Assembly: GCF_000385335.1 (NCBI RefSeq)
Contig: NZ_ARWA01000001.1
Span: 2,868,001 to 2,932,000 of the forward strand
Direction of reading: 5' to 3'
DNA: 64,000 nucleotides
Origin: Methyloferula stellata AR4
GTDB taxonomy: Bacteria; Pseudomonadota; Alphaproteobacteria; Rhizobiales; Beijerinckiaceae
Of this stretch, positions 48,713 through 56,236 are shown in pieces. The notes under the pieces are model-generated. The model was not told where the DNA came from and searched no databases. It saw nothing but the letters and a program-made list of their open reading frames with translations. Made by a program: the position numbers and the translations under genes. Positions within the stretch are counted from its first letter, which is position 1, and every line of letters begins with the position of its first letter.

Positions 48713-49509
48713 TGAGCCTCGCCATCACCATCCTTGGCTGCGGCTCATCGGGCGGCGTGCCGCGTGTCGGCCAGGGCTGGGGTGCCTGCGATCCAGCCAA
48801 TCCTAAAAACCGCCGCCGCCGCTGCTCGATCTTCCTGGAACAAACCGGAGCGGAAGGTGGCCTGACTCAAGTCCTGATCGACATGGGGCCTGATCTGCGC
48901 GAGCAATTGATCGGCCAGAACATCACCCATCTCGATGCGATCCTGCTGACGCATCAGCACGCCGATCATACGCACGGGATCGACGACATCAGGCCTTTGG
49001 TGATCATGGCGCATCGCAAGCTCGACGTGCATATGGACGCGGTGACGTCCGCTGTCGTGCGCGGCAGCTTCGGCTATATTTTCGAGACGCCGGCCGGCAG
49101 CCAATATCCGGCGCTGCTCAACGAACATAGGCTCAACGCCGGGCATCCTTGCATCATCGAGGGCAAGGGCGGGCCGATGTCCTTCCTGCCGTTCCGGCTC
49201 GAACATGGCGAGATCGACGCGCTCGGCTTTCGCATCGGCGACATTGCCTATTCGCCCGATGTCAACGCGATTCCGCCGGAAAGCGTCGGCTTTCTCGAAG
49301 GTCTCGATCTCTGGATCGTCGATGCCTTGCGCTACAAGCCGCATCCGACGCATTTCTGTCTGGCCGAAACGCTCGACTGGATCGCGCGGCTGAAACCGCG
49401 CCATGCGATCCTGACGAACCTTCACACCGATCTCGATTTCGAGGCGCTGCGCGCGCAATTGCCGGAAAATATCGAACCGGCCTATGACGGCATGCGCATT
49501 TCGATTTGA
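48712..49509 (+). CDS. MBL-fold metallo-hydrolase (PhnP-like)
   Basis: A 265-residue metallo-beta-lactamase-fold hydrolase with the HxHxDH motif LLTHQHADHTHGIDDIR, and further ligands AYSPDVN and HAILTNLHTDLDFE. The N-terminal GCGSSGGVPR belongs to the PhnP/lipoate-type phosphodiesterase branch (cyclic ribose phosphate or nucleotide substrates). It starts with the ATG overlapping the tatD stop codon. The physiological substrate is unknown. Confidence 0.88.
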   Translation: MSLAITILGCGSSGGVPRVGQGWGACDPANPKNRRRRCSIFLEQTGAEGGLTQVLIDMGPDLREQLIGQNITHLDAILLTHQHADHTHGIDDIRPLVIMAHRKLDVHMDAVTSAVVRGSFGYIFETPAGSQYPALLNEHRLNAGHPCIIEGKGGPMSFLPFRLEHGEIDALGFRIGDIAYSPDVNAIPPESVGFLEGLDLWIVDALRYKPHPTHFCLAETLDWIARLKPRHAILTNLHTDLDFEALRAQLPENIEPAYDGMRISI

Positions 49510-49576
49510 CCGGGACGAAGAAAGGCTGTGACCATGGCCAGTGCGGCGCTTGCACCGTCCTTGTGGAGCGTCGCTG

Positions 49577-50434
49577 CTAACGCCGGAGGTTGAGCCTGCG
49601 TTTGGCATGCGCATGCGTATCTTGCGCGAGTGTAACGCCGCATTCCTCGCTGATCCCGGCTGTGGCATCCGCCAGCGCCCGCTTGAAGCGGCCGTAGTCC
49701 AGACTGTGGACCACCCAGGCATCGACGGCCTGCTTCAATTCCAGGTCGCGGCTCATCAAATAAGCCTTCGCGTAATGATCGAAGGGTTCGGCGACGTTTG
49801 CCGGGCAAAGCGTTCCGGGATGACGCCGGGACTCGTAGTCGACGATTTCGCCATCGGACATAATCACGTCGGCGCGACCGGCCTCAAGCTCGCCGTAAAT
49901 GGTCCGGTTGTCGGGATATTCGCTGATCTGGGCATGCGGAAAATTCGCTCTGTCGAAACGCTCGTTCGTGCCGCCCGGATGGACCACCACGCGCACGTCG
50001 GGGCGGTCTATGGAGGCGATAGAGATATAGCGGTCCTTGTCGGCACAACGGACGATCGGCCGTTTGCCGTCAAGCAATACGGGGACCGAGAAATAGCCGA
50101 CGGCAGCCCGATCGGGCGTCACGCTGACGCCGCCCATGACGATGTCAAACCGCTCGGCTTCGAGATCGGCCAGGATCGTCCTCCACGTCGTCTGCACGAT
50201 CGCGAGCTTAAGGCCGAGCGTTTTGCTCAGCGATATCGCCATCGTGACATCTGCGCCGGTGTATTCGCCCTTTGAATCGCGGAAGGAAAAGGGCGCGTAA
50301 TCACCCGTCAATCCGACTTTGAGCGTCCCGCTGGCCTGGATGGCGACGAGCGAGCGTGCAAATGACGGCAGCGGCGCGACCAAGGCTGAAATGGAGCCTG
50401 TCAAAATACTTAAAAATAGACAGAATCTACCCAT
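49577..50434 (-). CDS. Family 3 periplasmic solute-binding protein
   Basis: A 285-residue extracellular SBP_bac_3 protein with a signal peptide (MGRFCLFLSILTGSISALV). It has VGLTGDYAPFSFRDSKGEYTGADVTMA, the DIVMGGVSVTPDRAAVG block and a GGTNERFDR loop. Some relatives are amino-acid binding proteins, others secreted cyclohexadienyl dehydratases (PheC); no transport partner lies beside it. The start region lies close to the left end of the IS1595 element, which may have replaced its natural upstream context. Confidence 0.82.
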   Translation of the reverse strand: MGRFCLFLSILTGSISALVAPLPSFARSLVAIQASGTLKVGLTGDYAPFSFRDSKGEYTGADVTMAISLSKTLGLKLAIVQTTWRTILADLEAERFDIVMGGVSVTPDRAAVGYFSVPVLLDGKRPIVRCADKDRYISIASIDRPDVRVVVHPGGTNERFDRANFPHAQISEYPDNRTIYGELEAGRADVIMSDGEIVDYESRRHPGTLCPANVAEPFDHYAKAYLMSRDLELKQAVDAWVVHSLDYGRFKRALADATAGISEECGVTLAQDTHAHAKRRLNLRR

Positions 50435-50588
50435 TCCGCATTTCGCCTCCCACGTGTGACATGTGTCCAGCGTCGGGATTGAACAGGCGGTGTTACAATA
50501 TGATTTCAGCGGCTGGGGCTGCGACGGTAGCGCGCGGCCTGCCAACAGGCGCGGTGTGTGAAGTGAAACATCGCCTATTTAAGAGTTC

Positions 50589-50607
50589 TTATGCACTTGA
50601 GTTAGCA
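50589..50607 (+). repeat. Left terminal inverted repeat of the IS1595 element
   Basis: TTATGCACTTGAGTTAGCA, identical to the complement of 52969-52987. The similarity continues inward in part (positions 50609-50610 and 50614-50617 match too). Confidence 0.9.
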
Positions 50608-50647
50608 ACTCAGATATGGCATAGTTTGGTCATTGGAGATTGAACCC

Positions 50648-51544
50648 ATGACCAGCCTTTCCGAAATCCGCTTTCATGACGAAGACGCCGCCCGCGCACA
50701 TATCGAAGCCTCGCGCTGGCCGGACGCTGTGAACTGCCCGTTGTGCGGTTCCTTGAACGTTATGCGCATGGGCGGCAAGACGCAGGCTGGTATGTTCCTT
50801 TGCCGCGATTGCCGGGGCAAATTCACATGCTGCACCGGCACCGTCATGGAACGCTCTCACGTCCCTTTGCATAAGTGGCTGCTCGCCATTCATCTCTTGT
50901 CTTCGTCCAAAAAGGGCATGAGCGCTCATCAGCTCATGCGCAATCTTGGCCTTGGCTCCTACCGCACGGCATGGTTTCTCGCCCATCGCATCCGCGAAGC
51001 AATGGCTCCCGCGCCCGGCTCAATCGAGCCGATCGGCGGCGCTGGCAAGACGGTTGAGGCGGACGAAACATATCTCGGCAAGTCTCCTAAGACGCGCCGC
51101 AAGCCGGATGAAAAGCCTATTCAGGTTGTCAGTCTTGTTGAACGCGGCGGCCAAATCCGTTCGATGGTCGATCACACGACCGTTCGCGCGGCTCACTATG
51201 AGCATTTGGACTTCGCCAGCAACCTCATGACTGACGGTTCACAGTCCTACAAAAACATGCTGCCGGTCGGACAGCACCACAGCGTCGATCATTCGAAGTA
51301 CGAATGGGCGCGTGGTGACGTACATACAAATACGCTGGAAAGCTTCTTTTCCGTCTTTAAGCGCGGTCTTGTCGGCACCTATCAGCACGTCGATAAGAAG
51401 CACCTACACCGCTATTTGGCCGAGTTTGATTTCCGCTATAACAACCGTTCCAGGGTTCATATTGAAGACGCGGAACGCGCCGCCCGCGCCTTGAAAGGCG
51501 CAGAGGGCAAGCGGTTGACGTATCGACAGCCTCACCAAGCCTAA
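50648..51544 (+). CDS. IS1595-family transposase
   Basis: A 298-residue transposase with the N-terminal zinc ribbon C30-x2-C33 and C52-x2-C55, and the ISXO2-like catalytic core: D139 in VEADETYLG, D196 in LMTDGSQSY and the HTNTLESFFSVFKRG motif near residues 226-240 with E231, ending RYNNR. All expected catalytic positions are present, so it may be functional. GGAG lies nine bases before the ATG. It is transcribed inward from the left inverted repeat, 40 bases away. Confidence 0.93.
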   Translation: MTSLSEIRFHDEDAARAHIEASRWPDAVNCPLCGSLNVMRMGGKTQAGMFLCRDCRGKFTCCTGTVMERSHVPLHKWLLAIHLLSSSKKGMSAHQLMRNLGLGSYRTAWFLAHRIREAMAPAPGSIEPIGGAGKTVEADETYLGKSPKTRRKPDEKPIQVVSLVERGGQIRSMVDHTTVRAAHYEHLDFASNLMTDGSQSYKNMLPVGQHHSVDHSKYEWARGDVHTNTLESFFSVFKRGLVGTYQHVDKKHLHRYLAEFDFRYNNRSRVHIEDAERAARALKGAEGKRLTYRQPHQA

Positions 51545-51596
51545 TTTTAAATGGCAGGCTAAGGCCTTTTTAAAGTGGCGTAGGCGGCGGCATAAC

Positions 51597-51655
51597 TGGA
51601 CTCGGTAACAGGAAGCCAGCATTCTTTGCTGGTTTCCCATAACCAAGGAAGTCCA
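51597..51655 (+). ncRNA. Long imperfect hairpin leader ahead of the 105-aa cargo gene
   Basis: Arms TGGACT..GGT..GGAA..CCAGCA and TGCTGG..TTCC..ACC..AGTCCA pair over about 19 positions with small bulges. The ribosome binding site AAGGAAG of the next gene lies in the 3' arm, so the structure could control its translation, or mark the junction between transposase and cargo. It ends two bases before the start codon at 51658. Confidence 0.5.
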
Positions 51656-51657
51656 TC

Positions 51658-51975
51658 ATGGCCGACGAACCCAATACTCCCAAGATCGTTGAAAGCATTC
51701 CGAGCATTCAGGGCGGCATTTCCGCTATAGCGAGCGGGAATGCTCCGTTTGTCTATTTCGACGCAGCTCCTTTTTATGGTCATCTCAATGGAATAGGCCA
51801 AGTCACTTTGGAGGCCGCCAGATTGTTCGGGGCTTCCGAAGATGGAAAAGCGATTATCGATCGCGTTATCGTTGGTCATCTTCGAGGAAACTTGCTGGCT
51901 ATCAAAAGCCTCCGCGCCGCATTGGATGGCATCATCCTTATGGCCGAACCAGTGCCAGAAGGTCCTGCGAATTAA
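51658..51975 (+). CDS. IS1595 cargo protein, 105 aa
   Basis: A soluble 105-residue protein: PKIVESIPSIQGGISAIASGNAPFVYFD, then GIGQVTLEAARLFG and AHLRGNLLAIKSLRAALDGIILMAEP-like C terminus (VGHLRGNLLAIKSLRAAL). I recall similar small proteins in other Hyphomicrobiales, often in mobile regions, with no known function. AAGGAAG seven bases upstream lies in a hairpin arm. Confidence 0.65.
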   Translation: MADEPNTPKIVESIPSIQGGISAIASGNAPFVYFDAAPFYGHLNGIGQVTLEAARLFGASEDGKAIIDRVIVGHLRGNLLAIKSLRAALDGIILMAEPVPEGPAN

Positions 51976-51980
51976 GCCCA

Positions 51981-52148
51981 TCATTTCGGCTTATCCTCGG
52001 GGAACATACCCTTCTTTTTGGCAGGATTCGGCTTGCCCGAACCTTTTGTCTTAGGCTGCGGCGGCGTGGCGAGAAGGCGCTTTAGCGTAGCGTCACTGCG
52101 GCGCGTAATCTCTTTTTCTGTAAATTCTTCGTTTTGTTTCTTTGTCAT
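51981..52148 (-). CDS. IS1595 cargo protein, 55 aa, basic
   Basis: A 55-codon frame on the minus strand starting MTKKQNEEFTEKEITRRSDAT and ending KKKGMFPEDKPK. The E-K-E-x-x-R-R-x-D-A-x-x-R/K-x-L-x-TPP(K/Q)P pattern is that of a widespread short bacterial family, often near toxin-antitoxin genes. It is convergent with the preceding cargo gene (stop codons separated by five bases) and divergent from the MltR-like gene (15 bases between starts). No strong ribosome binding site is seen. Confidence 0.55.
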   Translation of the reverse strand: MTKKQNEEFTEKEITRRSDATLKRLLATPPQPKTKGSGKPNPAKKKGMFPEDKPK

Positions 52149-52163
52149 AACGGCGAGCATTCC

Positions 52164-52802
52164 ATGCGAAAACGTCCACCCAAACCCGCAGATCGTGAAC
52201 CATCACCACGAACGAAAAAGAGAAAGACTGCGACGGCCACACCCTCGCAAAATCAGGTCAAATCGTCTTTGCGTGATCTCGCCCGATTACCTATGGATGT
52301 TGATGCCTATTTTAATGAGCTTCAAGGGGAGAGCGACCGCGCCTGCGCCCTGATAGCAGGAGCAGCTCTATCTCAAATATTGCGCGACCTTTTAGAAGCG
52401 CGGCTCATATTATTGTCAGATGTTGAATCGAACCATTTATTTGACATGCAAAACTCAGTGCTATCGAGCTTTGCAGACCGGTCAGAGATGGCTTACGCGC
52501 TAGGTCTAATTGACAAAAATGAACGGAAAAACCTCGATCTTATTCGAGGCATCAGAAATGCCTTTGCTCATACTATTGCAAATATTTCATTTGATACGGG
52601 CGAAATAGCAACTGAATGCGGAAAGCTTACCATATTCAATGATAGAAAATTTGAAAACCCAACAAATAAACAGAAGTTTATTTTGTCATCCATCGCACAA
52701 TATATTAATTTAATATCACACAGCAATAAGTTACTAGATATACGACTTAGAGGGAAAGACTATATTAAAGACCTATCTCCATTTCTCGATACATCGCAGT
52801 GA
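52164..52802 (+). CDS. MltR-like protein (IS1595 cargo)
   Basis: A 212-residue protein with a basic N-terminal tail (KRPPKPADREPSPRTKKRK) and a helical domain resembling mannitol-operon repressor MltR: GESDRACALIAGAALSQILRDLL, LSSFADRSEMAYALGLID and LDLIRGIRNAFAHT. MltR proteins lack a classic DNA-binding fold and many are in mobile elements; a mannitol role here is unlikely. Base composition falls well below the neighbours towards the 3' end, a sign of transfer. Start codon choice ATG 52164 has only a weak GCGAG upstream. Confidence 0.7.
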   Translation: MRKRPPKPADREPSPRTKKRKTATATPSQNQVKSSLRDLARLPMDVDAYFNELQGESDRACALIAGAALSQILRDLLEARLILLSDVESNHLFDMQNSVLSSFADRSEMAYALGLIDKNERKNLDLIRGIRNAFAHTIANISFDTGEIATECGKLTIFNDRKFENPTNKQKFILSSIAQYINLISHSNKLLDIRLRGKDYIKDLSPFLDTSQ

Positions 52803-52965
52803 AGATAGCCACAATACCATCCTCTAGTGAACCGTAGTCTTCGTTACAATATACAAACGCACGAAGGCCCGCCGCGATCATCGCGGGCGTGATTTCAATT
52901 TCATCTGCGGGCGCGCCAGCCGGTTCCGAATCAGTAGAATCGACAGGCAAATCATGATCTATCAT
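52765..52965 (-). CDS. Small acidic protein (66 aa), IS1595 cargo
   Basis: An acidic protein with DEIEITPAMIAAGLRAFVYC, a pattern (ITPxMIxAGxxAL) found in many short hypothetical proteins of alphaproteobacterial mobile regions. It runs toward the MltR-like gene, overlapping its 3' end by 38 bases. Its ATG lies only three bases from the right inverted repeat, so promoter and ribosome binding site would come from the repeat or from beyond the element. Confidence 0.5.
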   Translation of the reverse strand: MIDHDLPVDSTDSEPAGAPADEIEITPAMIAAGLRAFVYCNEDYGSLEDGIVAIFTAMYREMEIGL

Positions 52966-52968
52966 AGC

Positions 52969-52987
52969 TGCTAACTCAAGTGCATAA
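52969..52987 (-). repeat. Right terminal inverted repeat of the IS1595 element
   Basis: TGCTAACTCAAGTGCATAA, the exact complement of 50589-50607. Confidence 0.9.
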
Positions 52988-53167
52988 TCGCCGGGTTAAG
53001 TTCCATAATATTGATTATGCGAGTCATGCATTGAGGGCGCCCCTGGCGCTTTCCTCGGAAACCGGCCCTGTGAGCCTTGCTCTTGGCCCCACGGGAATCC
53101 GGCCGCCGGTCTGCCGGCATCGCTTCATCGCCGGCGCGGTTCTGAGAGCGACCCGCCGATCTGGCGC

Positions 53168-53341
53168 ATGAGCGAGCCGATCGATGTCTGTCATCGTGAC
53201 GGCGGCTCGATACGATCCGGACCGCCGCGGCGCTCCTGGCATTCGGGTTTTTCCTGGCAGCGGCGGCGGTGCCATTGGCCGGGCTGACGGCCAAGCCTGA
53301 TCACCCCGCTACCGTGCCCGAATTTCGCGCAAAACAATGAT
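53168..53341 (+). pseudogene. Possible frameshifted small secreted-protein gene
   Basis: ATG at 53168 opens MSEPIDV, but the frame soon becomes unlike coding. In the next frame, from about 53213 to the TGA at 53339, the text reads TIRTAAALLAFGFFLAAAAV, followed by PLAGLTAKPDHPATVPEF: a strong signal-peptide-like hydrophobic stretch with no in-frame start codon. A single lost or gained base would join the two, so a broken gene is suspected. It lies near the right end of the IS1595 element. Confidence 0.3.
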
Positions 53342-53609
53342 CGTATTTGACATGCCTTATCAGTTCCGGCAGGTTCTGTCTTCTCCCCACAAAATCGGTA
53401 GCCAAGCGCCTCGTTTTTCTGCTACGAATAATGCGGACACGGGACGATCGGCATTCATATCGAATACCAGGCAAGGACATTCGGCTGGCACCCTCGGGTA
53501 GCTGGCCTTGTTTGCTTGCCTAATCCAGATTGCGTAAGTGTTTGATTTAAGATGGTAAATTGGCAAGCGAACGGCGGGTATCGCCTAGGCGGAGACGAGC
53601 GGGCATAAC
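53342..53609. other. Intergenic region upstream of the cold-shock gene
   Basis: No gene is convincing; a 68-codon minus-strand frame at 53360-53566 has no homology I recognise. The segment is likely the promoter and leader of the cold-shock gene. Confidence 0.4.
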
Positions 53610-54281
53610 ATGAGCAAAGGTAAAGACTTCCGGGGACCCAGAAAGCGCGGGTTTGATGATGATGGACCGTCCCCCTTCGATGCACCGCGGACAGCAAGCC
53701 GCCCCGCGCGTCCCGCCTTCGGTGGAGCTCCAAGCGGCGGTGGCGGATTTGGCGGCGGCGCCGAAGCGCCAACGACAGGCACGCCGGTCGATGCCGTGGT
53801 CAAATGGTTCAAGGGCGACAAGGGCTTCGGCTTCGTCGAATTGAGCAATGGCGCGGGCGACGCTTTTCTTCATATCGGCGCCCTCCAGGCCGCCGGCTAT
53901 GAAACCGTACCGCCGGGCGCCAAGCTGAAGGTCTATGTCGGCAATGGCATGAAGGGCACTCAGGTGACCCGTGTGCTTGAAGTCGACACGGCCGGCGCGG
54001 CCGAGCGGGCGCCACAGCGCTCGTTCTCCGATGCGCCGCGCGGCCCACGCCGGGCCCCCGATCCGGCCACGGCAGTGTCCGTGAGCGGCACCGTCAAATG
54101 GTTCGACGACAATAAGGGCTTCGGCTTCGTGCAGTCGCACGACGGCGGCAAGGATGTCTTCGTGCATATTTCGGTTCTGGGCTCCTCCGGCGTTCAGCAT
54201 CTGGCCGAAGGCCAGGCGGTGACGATGCGGGTCGTGGATACGCCCAAGGGCCGCGAGGCTCTGTCGATCTCGCTCGACTGA
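53610..54281 (+). CDS. Two-domain cold-shock protein
   Basis: A 223-residue protein with two cold-shock domains joined by a basic, Pro-rich linker. The first (VDAVVKWFKGDKGFGFVELSN, about residues 59-127) has AFLHI in the RNP2 position; the second (GTVKWFDDNKGFGFVQSHDGGKDVFVHISVL, split by a loop, residues 158-221) is canonical. The N-terminal 55 residues are Gly/Arg/Pro rich and probably disordered. Tandem-CSD proteins of this kind are common in Hyphomicrobiales; single-stranded nucleic-acid binding is expected. Confidence 0.92.
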   Translation: MSKGKDFRGPRKRGFDDDGPSPFDAPRTASRPARPAFGGAPSGGGGFGGGAEAPTTGTPVDAVVKWFKGDKGFGFVELSNGAGDAFLHIGALQAAGYETVPPGAKLKVYVGNGMKGTQVTRVLEVDTAGAAERAPQRSFSDAPRGPRRAPDPATAVSVSGTVKWFDDNKGFGFVQSHDGGKDVFVHISVLGSSGVQHLAEGQAVTMRVVDTPKGREALSISLD

Positions 54282-54296
54282 CCTTTTCGATGCATT

Positions 54297-54322
54297 CTGG
54301 CGAAGCCCAATCGCTTCGCCAG
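54297..54322. terminator. Hairpin after the two-domain cold-shock gene
   Basis: CTGGCGAAGC pairs with GCTTCGCCAG (10 bp, six-base loop) 15 bases after the stop codon. No long T run follows. A second dispersed palindrome comes directly after. Confidence 0.5.
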
Positions 54323-54325
54323 ACA

Positions 54326-54370
54326 GCATGATCCCAAAAAGTTGCAGACTTTTTGGATGAAGTTCGTGCG
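54326..54370. repeat. Dispersed palindrome, copy C
   Basis: Variant CCAAAAAGT-TGCAG-ACTTTTTGG with outer GCATGATC and decayed right arm GTTCGTGCG. It lies between the cold-shock gene and mazG. Confidence 0.8.
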
Positions 54371-54447
54371 CCGACATAGGTCAGAAGATCTTTTTTCAGA
54401 TGCATTCCGGCGGGGCCTTCTTTGCCAGAATGAAACCCAAAAATTCA

Positions 54448-55284
54448 ATGCAGCCCTCTTCCGATATCGCCCGTCTGATCGAGATCGTGGCTGCCTTGCG
54501 AACCCCCGGCTCCGGCTGTCCGTGGGATCTCGAACAGACGTTCGAGACGATCGTCCCTTTCACGCTCGAAGAGGCTTATGAGGTCGTAGACGCCGTTCAG
54601 CGCGGCGATCTTCAGGATCTGCGCGACGAGCTGGGCGACCTGCTGCTGCAAGTGGTCTTTCACGCCCGCATGGCGGAAGAACAAAAGGCCTTCGATTTCG
54701 GCGGCGTGGTCGAGGCCATCACTGCGAAAATGATCCGCCGCCATCCACATGTGTTCGGCGAGGCGAAGGATCTCACGCCGGACGCCACCAAGAGGCTCTG
54801 GGCAGAGATCAAAGCCGCGGAGAAGGCCGCCAAAGCGGCTGAGCGCGGCGGCGAGGCACAGGCTCCGGCAGGTGTTCTGGCCGATGTGGCGGTGACGCTC
54901 CCGGCCCTGACCCGCGCCGTCAAATTGCAGGAAAAGGCCTCGCGCGTCGGCTTCGATTGGAAGGACGCGAAAGTGGTCGTCGCCAAGATCCGCGAGGAGA
55001 CGGACGAGGTCGAAGCCGCGCTTGACGGCGGCGATGCGGACGCGATTGCGGAAGAGATCGGCGATCTGTTTTTCGCCGTCGCCAATCTCGCGCGCCACCA
55101 TGGCCGCGATCCCGAGAGCATTCTCCGCGCGGCCAATGCGAAATTCGAACGGCGCTTCGGCTTTATCGAAGAGACGCTGGCGCGGCGCGGTCAGGCTTTC
55201 GCGGCAACAAGTCTCGCCAAGATGGAAGCGCTTTGGACCGAGGCTAAAAAGGCTGAAGAGAAAGCACAATCAAAAAAAGAATAG
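54448..55284 (+). CDS. mazG: Nucleoside triphosphate pyrophosphohydrolase MazG
   Basis: A 278-residue two-domain MazG, which hydrolyses dNTPs/NTPs to monophosphates and pyrophosphate. The N-terminal domain has RTPGSGCPWDLEQTFETI, EEAYEVVDAV and DELGDLLLQVVFHARMAEE (the EExxE-12-ExxD metal motif); the C-terminal domain repeats it in REETDEVEAA and AEEIGDLFFAVANLARH. Starts at 54400, 54430 and 54448 are all possible; the last gives the usual N terminus but no clear ribosome binding site. Confidence 0.92.
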   Translation: MQPSSDIARLIEIVAALRTPGSGCPWDLEQTFETIVPFTLEEAYEVVDAVQRGDLQDLRDELGDLLLQVVFHARMAEEQKAFDFGGVVEAITAKMIRRHPHVFGEAKDLTPDATKRLWAEIKAAEKAAKAAERGGEAQAPAGVLADVAVTLPALTRAVKLQEKASRVGFDWKDAKVVVAKIREETDEVEAALDGGDADAIAEEIGDLFFAVANLARHHGRDPESILRAANAKFERRFGFIEETLARRGQAFAATSLAKMEALWTEAKKAEEKAQSKKE

Positions 55285-55350
55285 GACTTTCCTCTGCATG
55301 CTGACTTTCGAGAATTGAAACTCGGCGCTGCGCAGAAAGACTGTAACTTA

Positions 55351-55671
55351 ATGTATGACTTTCCCAAATGGCGAGCTTGGTTGCGAGAACGTACTCGGCA
55401 ACTCTGCGACCAGGGCCTCGACGCGAGTTTTAGGGCTAGTTCTGACAATGTCCCAAAACCGAAAATGGAAATCGGAATTGTCGGCCTGAACGCAATGGGC
55501 AATTTTGAGAACTGGATCACAGGGGAAACGGATTTCACCATCATGGTGCCGCCATCTCGCGATATGAAAATGGTCTCGCATAAATGGCAGCTCATGTTGA
55601 CCGACGACACGTTCGAGCTGGCGGTTGCGGACTTCGTCGCTGAGTTTCGAAAGTTTGAATTCTCAAACTGA
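55351..55671 (+). CDS. Hypothetical protein, possibly immunity-like
   Basis: A 106-residue protein, MYDFPKWRAWLRERT then GNFENWITGETDFTIMVPPSRDMKMVS and DTFELAVADFVAEFRKFE. This strand-rich middle and helical end look like the small immunity or immunity-like proteins of polymorphic toxin loci, but I could not place it in a family and no toxin is nearby. Base composition is lower in GC than mazG. It lies between mazG and a DUF302 gene, a spot where relatives usually have hflX directly. Confidence 0.5.
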   Translation: MYDFPKWRAWLRERTRQLCDQGLDASFRASSDNVPKPKMEIGIVGLNAMGNFENWITGETDFTIMVPPSRDMKMVSHKWQLMLTDDTFELAVADFVAEFRKFEFSN

Positions 55672-55680
55672 TCAGCTTTC

Positions 55681-56172
55681 TCACTCCGCCGCGTGCAGCA
55701 GAGCGCGTTCGAGCTCGCCATCGAGTTCGCGGCCGACCGCCGTCACTTGCTCATCGCCGAATTGGCCAAAGAGCGACGACGGCCTGTCATATTCGAAGAC
55801 GGCATGCCCGGCCTCATTCTCGTAAAGCACCACGCGCAACGGCGCATAGAGAGCCGCCGGCAACTTGTGCCGTGTCATCTTCGAGGCGGTCAACGGATTG
55901 CCGATCTCATATTGCAGCGCCTTTTTCTTTTGACCGGCCATCTGCAAGGTCGCGCCATGGTCGCGGGCAAGGAAGATGGACAGATCAGGCCCCGCCTCCA
56001 AAAGCTTCAAGGCGCTCGCGGCCTCGCCTTGCCCCAAAAGTTCGAGCGTCCTCGTATTGAGTTGCGGGACCATACGCTCGAGCGCCGCCTTCACCTCGTC
56101 GAATGATTTCTGCGACTCGATTCTGACGTGCTCGACCTCGATTGCATGCCGCGTTACGACCGGATCGGCCAT
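55681..56172 (-). CDS. DUF302-domain protein
   Basis: A 163-residue DUF302 protein. The body shows VEHVRIESQKSFDEVKAALE at the start, SIFLARDHGATLQMAGQKKKALQYEIGNPLTA (in two blocks) and LYAPLRVVLYENEAGHAVFEYDRPSS, matching the family's beta-alpha fold. Ligand unknown. ATG 56172 is behind GGAGAGGGCG. The gene runs with hflX on the minus strand, 64 bases downstream of its stop codon. Confidence 0.85.
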   Translation of the reverse strand: MADPVVTRHAIEVEHVRIESQKSFDEVKAALERMVPQLNTRTLELLGQGEAASALKLLEAGPDLSIFLARDHGATLQMAGQKKKALQYEIGNPLTASKMTRHKLPAALYAPLRVVLYENEAGHAVFEYDRPSSLFGQFGDEQVTAVGRELDGELERALLHAAE

Positions 56173-56236
56173 CGCCCTCTCCATAATACTTGCATATGAG
56201 AGTATATGGAGCGGTACGACGCCTTGGCGAGTAGGC

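Larger units (their letters stand above)
50589..52987. mobile_element. IS1595-family element carrying cargo genes (2.4 kb)
   Basis: A 2,399-base unit bounded by exact 19-bp inverted repeats (TTATGCACTTGAGTTAGCA and its complement). It holds an IS1595/ISXO2-like transposase at one end and four further genes: a 105-residue, a 55-residue, an MltR-like and a 66-residue protein. The cargo is clearly more AT rich than the flanks, above all around 52400-52800. IS1595-family elements with passenger genes are known. I see no clean target duplication: the 8 bases outside each end differ. Confidence 0.85.
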
